Part shown: in pieces, positions 11,801 through 22,800 of the stretch
How the letters are laid out: the number at the start of each line of letters is the position of its first letter
Position numbering within the stretch: position 1 is the stretch's first letter
Assembly (NCBI GenBank): GCA_038502055.1
Contig: JAXRKN010000041.1
Location: 2,957,501-3,021,500, forward strand
Origin: Tanytarsus gracilentus
Taxonomy: Eukaryota > Arthropoda > Insecta > Diptera > Chironomidae
DNA length: 64,000 nucleotides
Reading direction: 5' to 3'
Position numbers and translations under genes: made by a program
Notes under the pieces: model-generated
Told to the model about the DNA's origin: nothing
Database searches by the model: none
The model's input: the letters and a program-made list of their open reading frames with translations, nothing else

Positions 11801-13455
11801 CAGATTTATATTATAAATTTCACTAGTTTTTTGGGTTGATGATCTTGGACGTTCCATAAATTTCTCAGACGATTTACTCTTAGTCTTTTTCTTTTTCAGT
11901 TCACTATCGACCATATGAATTTCTTTGTCATAAGAATCAAAATCGAGTTCCTTGTCATTTTTGAGCTCCAAATTAGGATCGAAGTCTTCAAATTCCGAAG
12001 CAGGAGGTAAAGTTTGTCGATGTTTTGCCTTGTGCTTACGAGGCTTGTGAGCTTTACGATGATGATGATTATGGTGGGGAGTTGCTTCTGTGGCCAAAGG
12101 AAATGTCGGTAAAACAGTGGTACTTGTTGATGGGGTTGATGGGAGGGTCGGTAAAGTAGTTTCTTGTGTCAATATTTGCCTTGTAGTGCTCCTCAAAGTT
12201 GTTGTTGCTACTGTCGTTGGCTGTTCCGTTCTTTGTGAAGTTCGAAGCGTTGTATATTCTGTGGTGCTACTTGTTGTTGGTGCAAAAGTGCCAATTGTAG
12301 TTGGCGGAACTGTGCTTGTGCTTGTCGATGATTGAACTGTCGAATATACTTCCGGCAAGAAATAATCGTAATTTTCTCCCAATGTGAACTGAGTAGGCAC
12401 GGAATCGAAAATTGTCGGCGCAACAATGCTTTCCGTGGGCGATGGAGTGTTTTGAGGAGATTGTAAATTTTCATGCGTTTCATACGGATCCAAATCATAA
12501 TCCAATGATTCAATTAAGTCGTCATCGAATTGGCTTTTTGGCCTCAACGTGGTAGTAGTGTCATTTAGGTATGGTGAACTGTTAATAAATGATAGAATGA
12601 CCAGTCTATCGTTTCGGTTGACAATAAAGTCTATTTCACTCTTCCAAATGTTATCTAAAAAAATTTCGTATGCGAATAGAGAAATGTAATTTGAGAACAC
12701 ACAATGCAATGTTGGCATATGGAACATACCTTTTGGCAGATGCTGATTTTGAATTAATTTAGCTTCCAATAGCAGATGTGGCAGGAGCAAACAAAGGGCC
12801 GTGATGATGTGAATAAATACCGAAATTGGCACACCGTGAGTCCATAAGGACTTCATGGTACTATTAGCGCCATCATCCTCGACAAAAATCGGTTGCTGTT
12901 CCGATGAACACGTGCCCTTTCGCGCACTCAATTTCATACCGTCATTCGCCAAGTTTCCAATTTTAAATAATGCCGAGGCCAAAAATAGTGGCAAGAAGAG
13001 CAACGTCAATCCACAAAATATGAGTTGCATGTTGAGCTCCGTCACCGGCATTCCGTTTTTCCATTTTAATAGCGAACAACCTGCATAAAAAATATTTGCA
13101 TTAGTGATAAAAATATATACATAAAAGGGACGTCAAGTTGCTCAATCAAGATAAAAATCGATTTACCTAAGTACTTTTGTAATCCAAGAATAACTAAATA
13201 GCCTTGAAAGAGTGTCACTAATATGCCATACCACACAGACCATAATCGATTAAAGTGGATATGTGATTTACGTCTTTTTTCCTCACTCTGAGTTGACATT
13301 GCTTTTGCATTAATTGGGCATCCCGTTGCGGTGGTGACAGTTGATATGCTTACATTATTCGGTAGCGTACAGTCGGTTGTATTATGAAAGGAATCATTAC
13401 TCTTATCGCAATAATCCAATGTTCTCTCCAAGGAGCGCGAGTCATTTATCGACAT
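8811..13455 (-). CDS. tinc: Tincar-type eight-pass transmembrane protein
   Basis: Six exons read 13455-13167, 13080-12730, 12654-10975, 10910-10604, 10089-9726 and 9665-8811. All joins are GT..AG and in frame, giving 1,281 residues. About eight hydrophobic segments are visible: one near residues 72-92, two more by about 205, four after a long Ser/Thr- and charge-rich extracellular-type loop, and the last in exon 4 (IHIFLWIIIWLTLTA). Conserved-looking strings include LWSVWYGILVTLFQGYL and LPKDNIWKSEIDFIV, the second restored only by removing the 75-bp intron at 12655-12729. Drosophila tincar is an eight-pass membrane protein expressed in heart and developing eye; its biochemical role is unknown. 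The C-terminal tail is long, Ser/Pro/Gln/His-rich and ends in a proline run. The start is the first ATG of exon 1; non-coding upstream exons are possible. Confidence 0.8.
10264..10342. repeat. Intronic inverted repeat in tincar
   Basis: GAGGGTCGATT (10264-10274) and its exact complement AATCGACCCTC (10332-10342) bracket 57 bp inside the 514-bp intron between exons 4 and 5. Both arms are followed by ATTAGATTA or lie next to it. This could be a fold-back structure or the footprint of a small mobile element; no duplication was identified. Confidence 0.4.
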
Positions 13456-15880
13456 TATAATTACTTATAGTCACATACGCGTTTGATTAAAAAAAATCAC
13501 TTTTCTCTTACAGCACGCGATTGATATCAATTTGCTTTTTTTTAAATGTCTTTCGTTACATTTAGTGCAAAAATAAGGGAAGGGAAAACGCCACCCCACT
13601 CGGTGAATTATTTTTGGGGCCTGTAAATTTTATTATACACTTAGTCCTTTGCCTTACACAACACTGAACACTCTTTTTGCTTTTATGAAAATCACTTTAA
13701 CATCTTCCCTCCACCTACTGACTCCTTCTGCGTCTAAATGTAAAATGAAAAAGGCATTCGAAATATACGGCACGAAAAAAAAGTTCTATAAAGAGAAGAA
13801 GAGAAATAAGAAGAATTTTTATTATGAAGAGGGAACCAATACACATGAAGGCAACATGAAAATCGATCGAAAAAATTTTGATGATGCACATTTGGGACTC
13901 GAGGGAAAATTGCGTCGCATAAGGAAGAAATTTTTTCATCCATGCTTTAAAAGATTTATGAAACGTGACCCCTTCTTATAATAAGCCAGATCCATGTACA
14001 CTCACAAAATTGTGCAATAACTCGAAACGACGATAAATATTCCCATTTACTACCGCACTGTGACGGAACTTAGTGAACATGCGGAAAAAAAGAGATTTTA
14101 TACACAAGAGAGCGAAAAAATAAAAAATTGCCGAAAATGAAGAACTTGAAATATTTTTGCAGGAGGACGCTTTGCGCTGTGGACATACGGACGGCAGGTG
14201 TTTCTTAATCCAAAGAAGGTAGAAAAATTGTGTGTATGCTCACATGTGTGCATACAAAACGAAAGAGCTCTTTAAACAACAATCTCTTCTCCACATGCTT
14301 TATGTTCTCCTTCTTAGATGTGTAAAGGGAACAAAAAAAACTTTTGGCAAGGGAAGATAATTTATTGTTTTTAATAGAAATGTGCAAACACGTAAAAAAT
14401 GACTAGAAATCTCGAAGCGCTAACCACCTGCCACCAAACCATTAGCAGGTAATTTTTTAGACTTCAAATTTATTCCAATTTTTCATTCTTATTGAGCCAA
14501 AAAAAGTTCGTTGAATATTTTTTATGATTTTTTGCTCTCTCATCTTCTTGATGTAGAGCAATGTCTTTTGTTGACACTTTTCCTTGAATGTAAACATTTT
14601 TTACAAATCAAGCATTTTCCAAATCAGACGTGCGCGGAATAAATTTTTTTTGTATAGAGATCGAATTAGTCATTTAGTAAAAAATTATTTCTCTTGTAAT
14701 AATTTAATCGTTTTGAAATTAGTCACGTAAATAAAATTATCTTAACATTTAAAAATTGAACGGATTTTTTTTTGAGGAATTTATTAAATTTCTCTTGCAA
14801 GTTGTCATTCCTTGAATTTTTTTAGATATCTCCCCTCATCATCTTTCTACACATATGCAGAAACAAATTATAAATTTGCAATAAAAGTTTCTACACCTTT
14901 GCACTGACCATAAAAAATAAATGTGCATGAAAATTCTGACAAGAGAAATAATAACAAAAGGGAGACCCGAAAAAGAAATGAAAAGAAAAAGAAATATTAA
15001 TAAGCCATCAAACTACGAACAACATATTGCTGACGAACAGATTTTTTATGCCACTCGTATCTTTTTTCACATATCGCATTAAGCAGAACGAAGCCTCGAC
15101 TTATAAGATTATTACAAGTGAGAATTTACTTGGCGGGAGGGGAAATTCCTCATTAACTTTTTCCCCTAAAATTCACAGCTCTAATTGTACTATTACGCAA
15201 TATATTTTTATGCTGCTGTGCTGTTTAAATTTTTCCCTCACTCTCGCACTTCAATTATTTACTGCACAATTTTAATTTTATGCACAACGTATCGCAAAAT
15301 CTTCATCTATTCTCGTTTGCCGCCACCGCAAACTTTTTTTTATGCTAAAAAACTTTTTTCTAAGCACACAAAACCGACAACAACAAAGAAAAAGTGAAAA
15401 TGGAAAAATCAATAATTTTCCTTTTTTTTCTAAGCACCATCAAGTGACTCGAAAATTTTCACAAAAATGAATTAAAATCGAAAATTTTCATTTTGCCTTC
15501 AATTCAAATTCGATTGTCTGACACTTGCACGCACGTTTACTGTTAAGTTAGTTAAAAATTCTTCGCCTTTCCATCACAAATTCATTAAAATATCGGAGCT
15601 AATAAGATTTTACAATAAGAAAGGACGTTTTACTAACACAACCGTGTACGCGTAGCATTATGCTCGAGCATAAAAGTAAGGGATATTTTTATCACGAGTG
15701 AATAAACTGCAAAGGGTTTGATGCTCTGGAAATTTATGTCATAATTAACATTACCAAGTTTTAAAAGTACTTAAGTTGAAATTTTATTTTTATTTTTTAA
15801 GTAAAGTGCATTTTTACACGAGTTTTTTTTATTAAAATGAAAAATTTAACAATGTTAAAAAATACGCGAATTTCTTTCAA
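13456..15880. other. Intergenic or 5' region of tincar
   Basis: AT-rich, with no credible exon on either strand. It presumably contains the tincar promoter and 5' UTR and the 3' UTR of the nibrin-like gene. A 14-bp perfect palindrome, TATGCTCGAGCATA, lies at 15659-15672. Confidence 0.45.
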
Positions 15881-17016
15881 TCACAATGCCATCGGGTACA
15901 ACAAGTTTACGTCCTTTAATTCATGATCTCTGGTGGCGACAACAGTTGTTTGTGGCTTATAGTTGATTTTCTTCTTAAATGATTTTCCTCGAACTTCTAC
16001 AGTTTCGTTGAGATTCACTGATGAAGGCACGATGTGAAAAATTGGCTTCAAATCTGGTTCATCGAGTGAAGCAGATGAAACTTGTTGCTCTGATTCATTT
16101 TCAGGCTCTTCCTTCTTGACGCTTACGAGAGATTCTTTTGACAGCCATTGACTACTTCCGACTTCACGACCAGGTGCAAGATCCAGTGGAATGTTTGATG
16201 AAGTACTGACGTTGGAGTTGTTGGAACTGATGCTCGCTGGCGTTATTGACGATGAAATCTCCGAGACTTTTTGCTTGCGACGAAGTTTTGGTTCTTCTCT
16301 TTTTGTTCTCTTAGTGTCGAAAGCAAAGAGATCATCTTGAGACAAGTCGCTTGCTCGTTTTAAAACAGTTGATTCGATTGTCTTGAGCTGATTCGAGATT
16401 GAATAATTTTTCAAATTTTTTGTAACCTTAGTGACTGCAATGTTAGTGTTTGATGTCTCGCTCTTTTGTGTCGATTGATTTTGTTTGCTTCGCTTAGGCT
16501 CAAAAAAGCTAAAATCATCATCAGAGTCAGATTCGATGGCTCGCTTAGAGATTGCTGCTTTCTTTTGTGGACTTGGTTTCTTTCTTGGAGGTGACTTAAC
16601 AACTTTCTTTTCCGCTTCTTTAGGCTTAATTGTTTGGTTTTGTTCTCGAGTTCTTGATGCAACTTTACGTGAGCTTCCGGATAATTCATCAAAGTCAAAC
16701 AAATTTGAAGACTGTTTTGGTTTTCTACTGAAAATTGAAGCATTCGCTTTCTTTTTCACTGGTGATGGTGATTCAAGAATTTCAATAACATCATCGTTTT
16801 CTTCGACTGTCCCTGGAACAAGTTCCTTTGATTTCGAGAGTCTCACTTGACCCGTTTGAGATGGCTGGATGATTTTATTTTCCTTTTCGGTCTTCTTCTT
16901 GCTTCTTGTCGCTCGCGTTGGTTTTTCATATTCTAAAATAAAATTGAGACATTAATTTATGCTGTTCCTATACTCTGGGTAGTTAAAAAGTCATTAAAAG
17001 TACCTTCGAAATACAT
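15881..17016 (-). CDS. Short nuclear protein resembling the C-terminal half of nibrin (Nbs)
   Basis: Two exons: 17016-17004 (MYFE plus one base) and 16932-15881, joined in frame across a 71-bp intron, giving 354 residues. An in-frame stop lies just upstream of the ATG. The protein is basic and Ser/Lys/Glu-rich with nuclear-localisation-like clusters such as PPRKKPSPQKK. It repeats short acidic-aromatic motifs (SNLFDFDE, DDFSFFEP, DDLFAFDT). Near the end it has VRGKSFKKKINYKPQ, which resembles the FKK-type Mre11-binding segment of nibrin. In known nibrins this tail follows FHA and BRCT domains; none is encoded here, and the divergent ferredoxin gene begins 174 bp upstream. It may be a reduced Nbs, a split gene, or an unrelated disordered protein. 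The gene name is uncertain. Confidence 0.6.
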
Positions 17017-17190
17017 TACGTCCAATTACCGGCAAAAATTAAGAAAAAAATATTTGCAAACTTTTAAGAAAAAATTTCACCTCAAAACTCAACTCTTCAA
17101 TACGCTTGAATTCCCCCTATGAAAAAAATTCACCACATTATAAAAAATCTCTAAAGAATTTTTGTCACATTTAAAACTAATTTATAAAAT
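17017..17190. promoter_or_regulatory. 174-bp bidirectional promoter between the nibrin-like and ferredoxin genes
   Basis: The two start codons face away from each other with 174 bp between them, so both 5' UTRs and both core promoters must fit here. The region is AT-rich. I recognise no TATA box or initiator with confidence; shared control is inferred from geometry only. Confidence 0.5.
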
Positions 17191-18073
17191 ATGCTCAGAT
17201 TAATAAGTTCCCGTGCAATTTCTAATCTTTCGCAACATTTTTCTAAAAGAATCGTAATATCAAATGCAAGGACATTGTGTGCTAATGCACCAAAACTTCA
17301 GAAAGAAGAGTAAGATTAAATCTCATTAAATCATCATATCTTTTTAACTCGAGATTGTGTACTACGTGAATTGCGATCAGTAAAAAGAGAAAGCTAAAGA
17401 AATAAAATTTAATAATGTTTACCAGCTGTGTGGCTCGATGAGGATCGTTCAATTTAAAAACCATTAATTTTTTGACATTGAAATTTAAAATTCTAAATTT
17501 CGAGATCGGATCGAGTTGACTTTGATAAATCTAAAATTTAAACGGAATTTTAATTTTTGAATTTAAAATATGTCGTTGAAGATATTTGAATTTTTATATC
17601 ATACAAAACGTTGCTAAGGTCTTCGATGTAAATTCTTATCTGATTTTAATCTTATCTCCACAGGGTCGAGGTCACGTTTGTAAGGGCTAGCGGCGAGCGA
17701 ATTCAATCAAAAGGAAAAGTCGGTGACAGCTTACTCGATGTGATTGTCAATAATCAAATTGACTTGGATGGATTTGGTGCATGCGAAGGCACACTGACAT
17801 GTAGTACGTGCCACTTAATTTTCTCTCAAGCCGACTACGATAAACTTCCCGATAAGCCATCCGATGAGGAACTTGATATGTTGGACTTGGCATATGATTT
17901 ACAAGACACATCACGGCTGGGCTGTCAAATTTGTCTGTCGAAAGACATGAACGGCTTAGAAGTGAAGGTAAAAATTTCACGAAATTTAGTGCATATAAAA
18001 GTGAAAATATTTTTGAAACTAAATATCTCATCAACAGGTACCAGAAACAGTAAACGATCAAAGATCTGGCTAA
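17191..18073 (+). CDS. Fdx1: Mitochondrial [2Fe-2S] ferredoxin, adrenodoxin type
   Basis: Three exons (17191-17309, 17664-17967, 18038-18073) join in frame to give 152 residues. The first 35 or so residues are Arg/Ser-rich and lack acidic residues, as in a mitochondrial presequence. The ferredoxin fold follows, with cluster ligands C80, C86 and C89 (CEGTLTCSTC) and C127 (LGCQIC), and the acidic helix DEELDMLDLAYDL used to dock the reductase. The tail VPETVNDQRSG and CEGTL are closer to adrenodoxin (FDX1) than to the FDX2 type. It should carry electrons from ferredoxin reductase to mitochondrial P450s (ecdysteroid synthesis) and/or Fe-S cluster assembly. It is head-to-head with the nibrin-like gene. 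No residue expected for cluster binding is missing. Confidence 0.92.
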
Positions 18074-18262
18074 CGATATATCAATGTGGCGCTACCGCTG
18101 AATTAAAGACTCTTTATTAAAATTCTTTTTCTGAGAAAAGATTACGGGTGGAACTGTACACCACTCGCTGCCCTTCTTTCTATACCTTCGTATGTAGCTT
18201 TTAGTCACTCAAAAATGTGAAATTCAATAATGTTGAAACTTTTATTTCAAATTTCTTATTTT

Positions 18263-18268
18263 AATAAA
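18263..18268 (+). terminator. Polyadenylation signal AATAAA for the ferredoxin gene
   Basis: The first canonical AATAAA on the plus strand lies about 190 bp after the ferredoxin stop codon, a plausible 3' UTR length. Confidence 0.5.
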
Positions 18269-18936
18269 ATGTTGACATTTTTATTACAAAATCATAAATC
18301 TTGTAAATAACTTTTCAATGATCTGACACGATAAAAATCTCGATTGTTCCACATTCTTCTTTACAGCACACGTAAGCGACACAAATATGTGTAAGTTTTG
18401 GGTATTTTTGAGTTGTCTCTTGTCAAACAGAAAAAATTCCCAATGTGGTTTCGATCACATGCAAAAATTTTAACGAAAGAAAATTAAATATTCAAGACAC
18501 GGAATTAGTTTAAAGTTGAAATTGTAACCTTAAAATTTTCCTGGCTTTTTTGTTGGAAAATCACGTGTTTCACATTAAAATGTTAAACATTGTAAAAGTC
18601 ATAAATCTGTTTGCATAGCAACATAAAATTGTATTGTAAGATGTCAAAGAAGAAAATGGATTTGTGTCTCAAATTCAATTAACTTTTTTACCTTTCTCAT
18701 GTTCGCGTTTACCAAAATCATCATGGTTGATCATAATCTTAATGTCGGCAAGAGTTCAAATGAATGCTCACATAAATAGCCATTAAAAATGTGAAAAAAA
18801 ATGTTTCAAAACCCACACGTGGGTGTTGCCGTGTACCCACTTGTAACAGATCAGTATTGGAAATGTAAATGGGGAGTCCTATGAAGAAGCCTTGGAGAAG
18901 CCAAAAGGGAAGCCTTATGGAAAATATTTCTCAATT
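18269..18936. other. Intergenic DNA leading into a repeat island
   Basis: No gene seen. From about 18829 the text becomes repeat-like (GTGTACCCACTTGTAAC). This resembles the inverted right end of the island near 19830-19848 (GTGTTACACCACTTCGTGGG), so 18829-19850 may be one composite element. A similar string, TGTACACCACTCGCTG, also lies just before this stretch, near 18156, within the putative ferredoxin 3' UTR. Confidence 0.35.
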
Positions 18937-19275
18937 ATTTCATTTCCCACTGTTTTCATTTTCCACCATGTTCCATTTTTCCTATGTTCCATTTTCTATT
19001 GTGTTCCATTTTCCACTGTGTTTCATTCTACTGTGTTCCATTTTCTACTGTGTTCCATTTTCCACTATGTTCCATTTTCATTGTGTTCCATTTTCCACTG
19101 TGTTTCATTTTCCATTTGTTCCATTTCCCACTATGTTCCATTTCCCACTATGTTCCATTTCCCACTGTTTTCATTTTCATTATGTTTCATTTTCACCATG
19201 TTCCATTTTCCACTGTTTCATTTTCCACTTGTTCCATTTTCCACTGTGTTCCATTTTCCACAGTGTTCCATTTTC
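18937..19275 (+). repeat. 15-bp minisatellite based on TGTTCCATTTTCCAC
   Basis: About twenty imperfect units of TGTTCCATTTTCCAC, some shortened by one to three bases, run continuously. Because the unit has no stop in any plus-strand frame, all three frames stay open for over 110 codons (patterns such as FHFPLCSIFHCVPF). These are composition artefacts, not genes. The array ends by merging into a satellite fragment, CCATTTTCAGATCTATG. Confidence 0.9.
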
Positions 19276-19620
19276 AGATCTATGCCAATCGATTCCTGGT
19301 CAAATTCCGAGTTCAACGAGGTACATGAAGCATACTTTAAAAAATGGACATTAGTGGCATTCCTTGGACACTCCTGGCCGGCGTGACGGTCATTCTTAAA
19401 AATCATCAATGGTAATCAATTCCTGATGCAATTACGAGTTCAACGAGGTACATGAAGCCATATTTTAAAAAATGGACATTAGGGGCACTCCTGGCCGGCC
19501 GTGATGGACATTGGTGGCACTCTTGGATGGCCATGATAGACATTCCTCAAATATCATCAATTCCTTTCGATTCCTGATACAAATACGAGTTCAACGACAT
19601 ACATGAAGCCATATAACAGG
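19262..19620 (-). repeat. Inverted, degenerate copies of the 120-bp satellite
   Basis: Read on the minus strand, this stretch repeats the left-edge satellite: GAGTTCAACGA, the AATGGACATTAG segment, CTCCTGGCCGGC and GACATTCCTCAAA all match its complement. About three partial copies are present, with an internal duplication of the GATGGACATT segment. The junction at 19262-19290 switches from a short plus-orientation fragment (TTTTCAGATCTATG) to minus orientation. Confidence 0.85.
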
Positions 19621-19689
19621 AAATTTGTGTGAAAAATGGCATTTAGGGCTGTCCATGGCACGACCTGTGGTCATGACCCTCATAATTCC

Positions 19690-19850
19690 TAAAATGGCCG
19701 AATCTAAATTCATAGACCTACCATTTGGCGAAAACTAGAAATCTCTAGCTATCTCAGGAGCCGAGATCTCGATGGAACAGACAGACAGACGGACGGACGG
19801 ACATAGGCGCATATAAGTGTTACACCACTTCGTGGGTTACACTAAAAAGA
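19690..19850. repeat. Dispersed-repeat tail with GACA/GACG microsatellite
   Basis: The text GGAACAGACAGACAGACGG, followed by GACGGACGG units, sits after a CTCAGGAGCCGAGATCTCG stretch and before GTTACACCACTTCGTGGG. This arrangement resembles tails of interspersed repeats in insect intergenic DNA, recalled from general experience; the family is not identified. Confidence 0.5.
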
Positions 19851-22800
19851 GTTATTACAATAATTTCATCATGTCGAGAAAATATCACCTACTGAAGCAC
19901 TAAACGACAAACGTGCAACGACCTTGAACTAAAGAGAAAGTTTCTTTCTTCTTCATGATCGTCTTTAAACTTTTTTTATTGAGCATTTACAATGCACTAA
20001 AAGCTAAATTGAACTCTTTCTTGCCAGCACAGCCAGCAGCGATTTTTAACGTTTCGATGATCTTGCACAAAAAAAAGTACATCGAATCGAGCACCAAAAA
20101 GGAAGTAATGTGATACCTGCCGCGGAAAATTTTTCTCTTTTGTACAAATTAATTAAAATAAAATTGGTAGAAATTCACGAGGTGAAAAATGTGTGTGTGT
20201 GCATGAAAATTATAGCAATTCACAATCGTCTGTGCAAGCATCAAATTTCGAAAGAGAAAAATTTCTACTCTCATCTTCGATATGTGTTTTTATTCAATTA
20301 TGACATGGGAAATTTGAAATTTCAGACGCGATCTTTTCACTTTTTATTTTACCATTTTTGCAATATATTTTTTTTTGGTGTTCCCCACGCACGCCTGCCA
20401 AGTCGAACACAACCCGAGTAGCTCGATGATGTAAAACTTAAATATTGTTACATCCTGCTTGCTTTTTATGTGTACAAAAGCCGGCTTAACACACATTTGA
20501 CTCATTCACGACTTTAGTAATTCAAAATAGGATCTCCGTGATCAGAAATAAAATATATTATAAGTTGAAAAAATTACGTCACAATGCCTTACTTGCGTCG
20601 TTTCTTTTAGAGAAAGTTTTTTTTTCTCTTGCAAAAAATTCCTGGTGTCAACAACCATGAGCCAATATTGTCACGATTTTTTTTTAATTCTGTCATTTGA
20701 ATGTGATTAACCCGTATTGCATTAAAATGTGCAGAAATCGCTGGAGAAAATGGAAAGTGCTGAACACTGCTGGGCTCGTCGAATGTGATGGAATAACTAA
20801 TGAAGCTGTAAAATTGCAGAGAGACGTTATCAGCTAGCAAATATTGTAGTTTATGGGTTTTGTAGGTTATGAAGGGTGATTTATAACACAAGTTAATAGC
20901 ATAAGAAATTGCTTAGAAATTATTTAATTTGTAGAGGCGTGGTGAAGAGAATGAGTCGATACTCAAAATGTTTGTAAATAAATTTTAAACTCCATCAATG
21001 TATTTTTATGTCCATATTTCTTTTTTTTGTGACAAAGGAATTCGAAATCCTCTTTCGTATCCTCTTATTGCATGATGTAATTCAAAAATTTCCATGATTA
21101 AACATCGCAAATTTTGTATCCTTGAGCTTATATGAGTGACTAAACTTTCAATTAATTCAATATTCGAAAATAATTTAAAATTTCTTCACCTTCGTCAAAC
21201 TCAAAATTCCTTTTTAAAACTATTTAAAGCACTTTAAACTAAAATATCACGTTGATGGATTTATGATTGATGGAAGAAAGAGCTTTAAACGCCATGCAGC
21301 CGAGAGAGTACCTTAATCCAATTTAAAAAGCACACTTTCATGTTATCTCTCTTTCATCTTATATCATTTTCGATAATTGTAGCATGTCTTAAGACTGCTC
21401 TGTGAGCTAATTTTGCGGAAATTGGAAGCATTGTATTCATTAGACGATATGATGAGTTCTTTCACTTGGAAATTGTTCATTAATTTTCTTTTAATCATTC
21501 AAACAAGCTGAAAGTATTTTTGCTGAGTTTGAGTGTATTTAAAAGAGATAAAGCACTCATCATTATGAAAATAATATAAGTAACAAAGTCATTCATTATG
21601 CACAAAACACTTCACAACAAGTGTAAATGAATAAAAAAAGTGAAAAATAGTTGATAAAGTGCTGCTGTTGCACCTTATAGAAGTCATACAAGCTACCAAT
21701 TGAGCCCTTTAACATGCATTCAACATTGCTCATGTCATCGTCACTCATACACACACCTGTGTGTGTGTCGTCATTCGTAGGCGGAAGAGGCGAAAAAATA
21801 AGTAAATTGAATGAGCGAAGCCGCACGAAAATAAAATAAAAAGTGGCACAACAACCACTTTCATTTAATCACATTGACACGCATTTAATATATTGAAAAT
21901 TAAAGAAAAAAGAATTCGTCACCTGTTGCTACTTCTCACATTTTTAATTAATTGTGTATGCCAAACGCGATGTGCATGCCATACATAACTCTTACGCGCT
22001 CGCATATATCCTAATTGAAAGCTCAAATTGCATAATTTCTATTCCGTCTGTCGCTCTGATGACTCAAAAAATGCGTCAATTGAAACAATGCCAGGAAAAA
22101 TTTGTTCACTTGTGGTGTAATGCTTTTGATCATCATCATCATGATATTGAATAATAAACAAATATATCGTCGACGCAGGTTGTTGATGAATCAAGCACTG
22201 TGCACTGTGTGTAGTGACATCAAACAAATGTTTAATAATTCTTCAGCTATTGTTATGTCAGTTGGGAGCGCAGTTCGGTAAATGGAACATGACTAATTGA
22301 ACTGGTGTTAGATGCTACTTAAGGACATGATTTTAATCACCTTTGTTGTGAATATGCTGATTATAAACTTGACCAACAAACCTTGTTTCGTGTCATGTAT
22401 CTTTTTTTTGCTTCTTTCTCAACTCGCGAGCTGCGCACGCTGAGACGGAGATAGCTGCTATCGGAGGAGAGTGTGAGAGGCAAAGAAATGTTAATTTATG
22501 CAGATTTTTAAGAAATTTCATTCAATAAAGTGTTCGATACATCCGATGATTGCCAAAAAAACATTTTTACTCGCTCTGATCCGCAATTTTATGGATTTTA
22601 TGGATTTGTGCTGACTTCCTGAATTTCTCTCCGGTGTGTCGAACACAAGCAAAATACCTCGTCAAGGGTCGAGTGAAAAATGGTGTAATTTATAATTGAC
22701 AAAGTTGTTGCAACGCATTTTCAGCATACATTTTTTAATGATAACAAACGAACAAACTTTCTTCTCTTAATTTTTAATTTAATGAACAGCAACACAAATT

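Noticed and set aside
15659..15672. Perfect 14-bp palindrome TATGCTCGAGCATA
   Set aside because: A single short palindrome in 64 kb is not surprising, and no binding factor is recognised.
18869..19386. Three overlapping plus-strand open frames of 114-164 codons with FHFPLCSIF-type repeats
   Set aside because: They are the three frames of one stop-free 15-bp minisatellite and show no gene structure.
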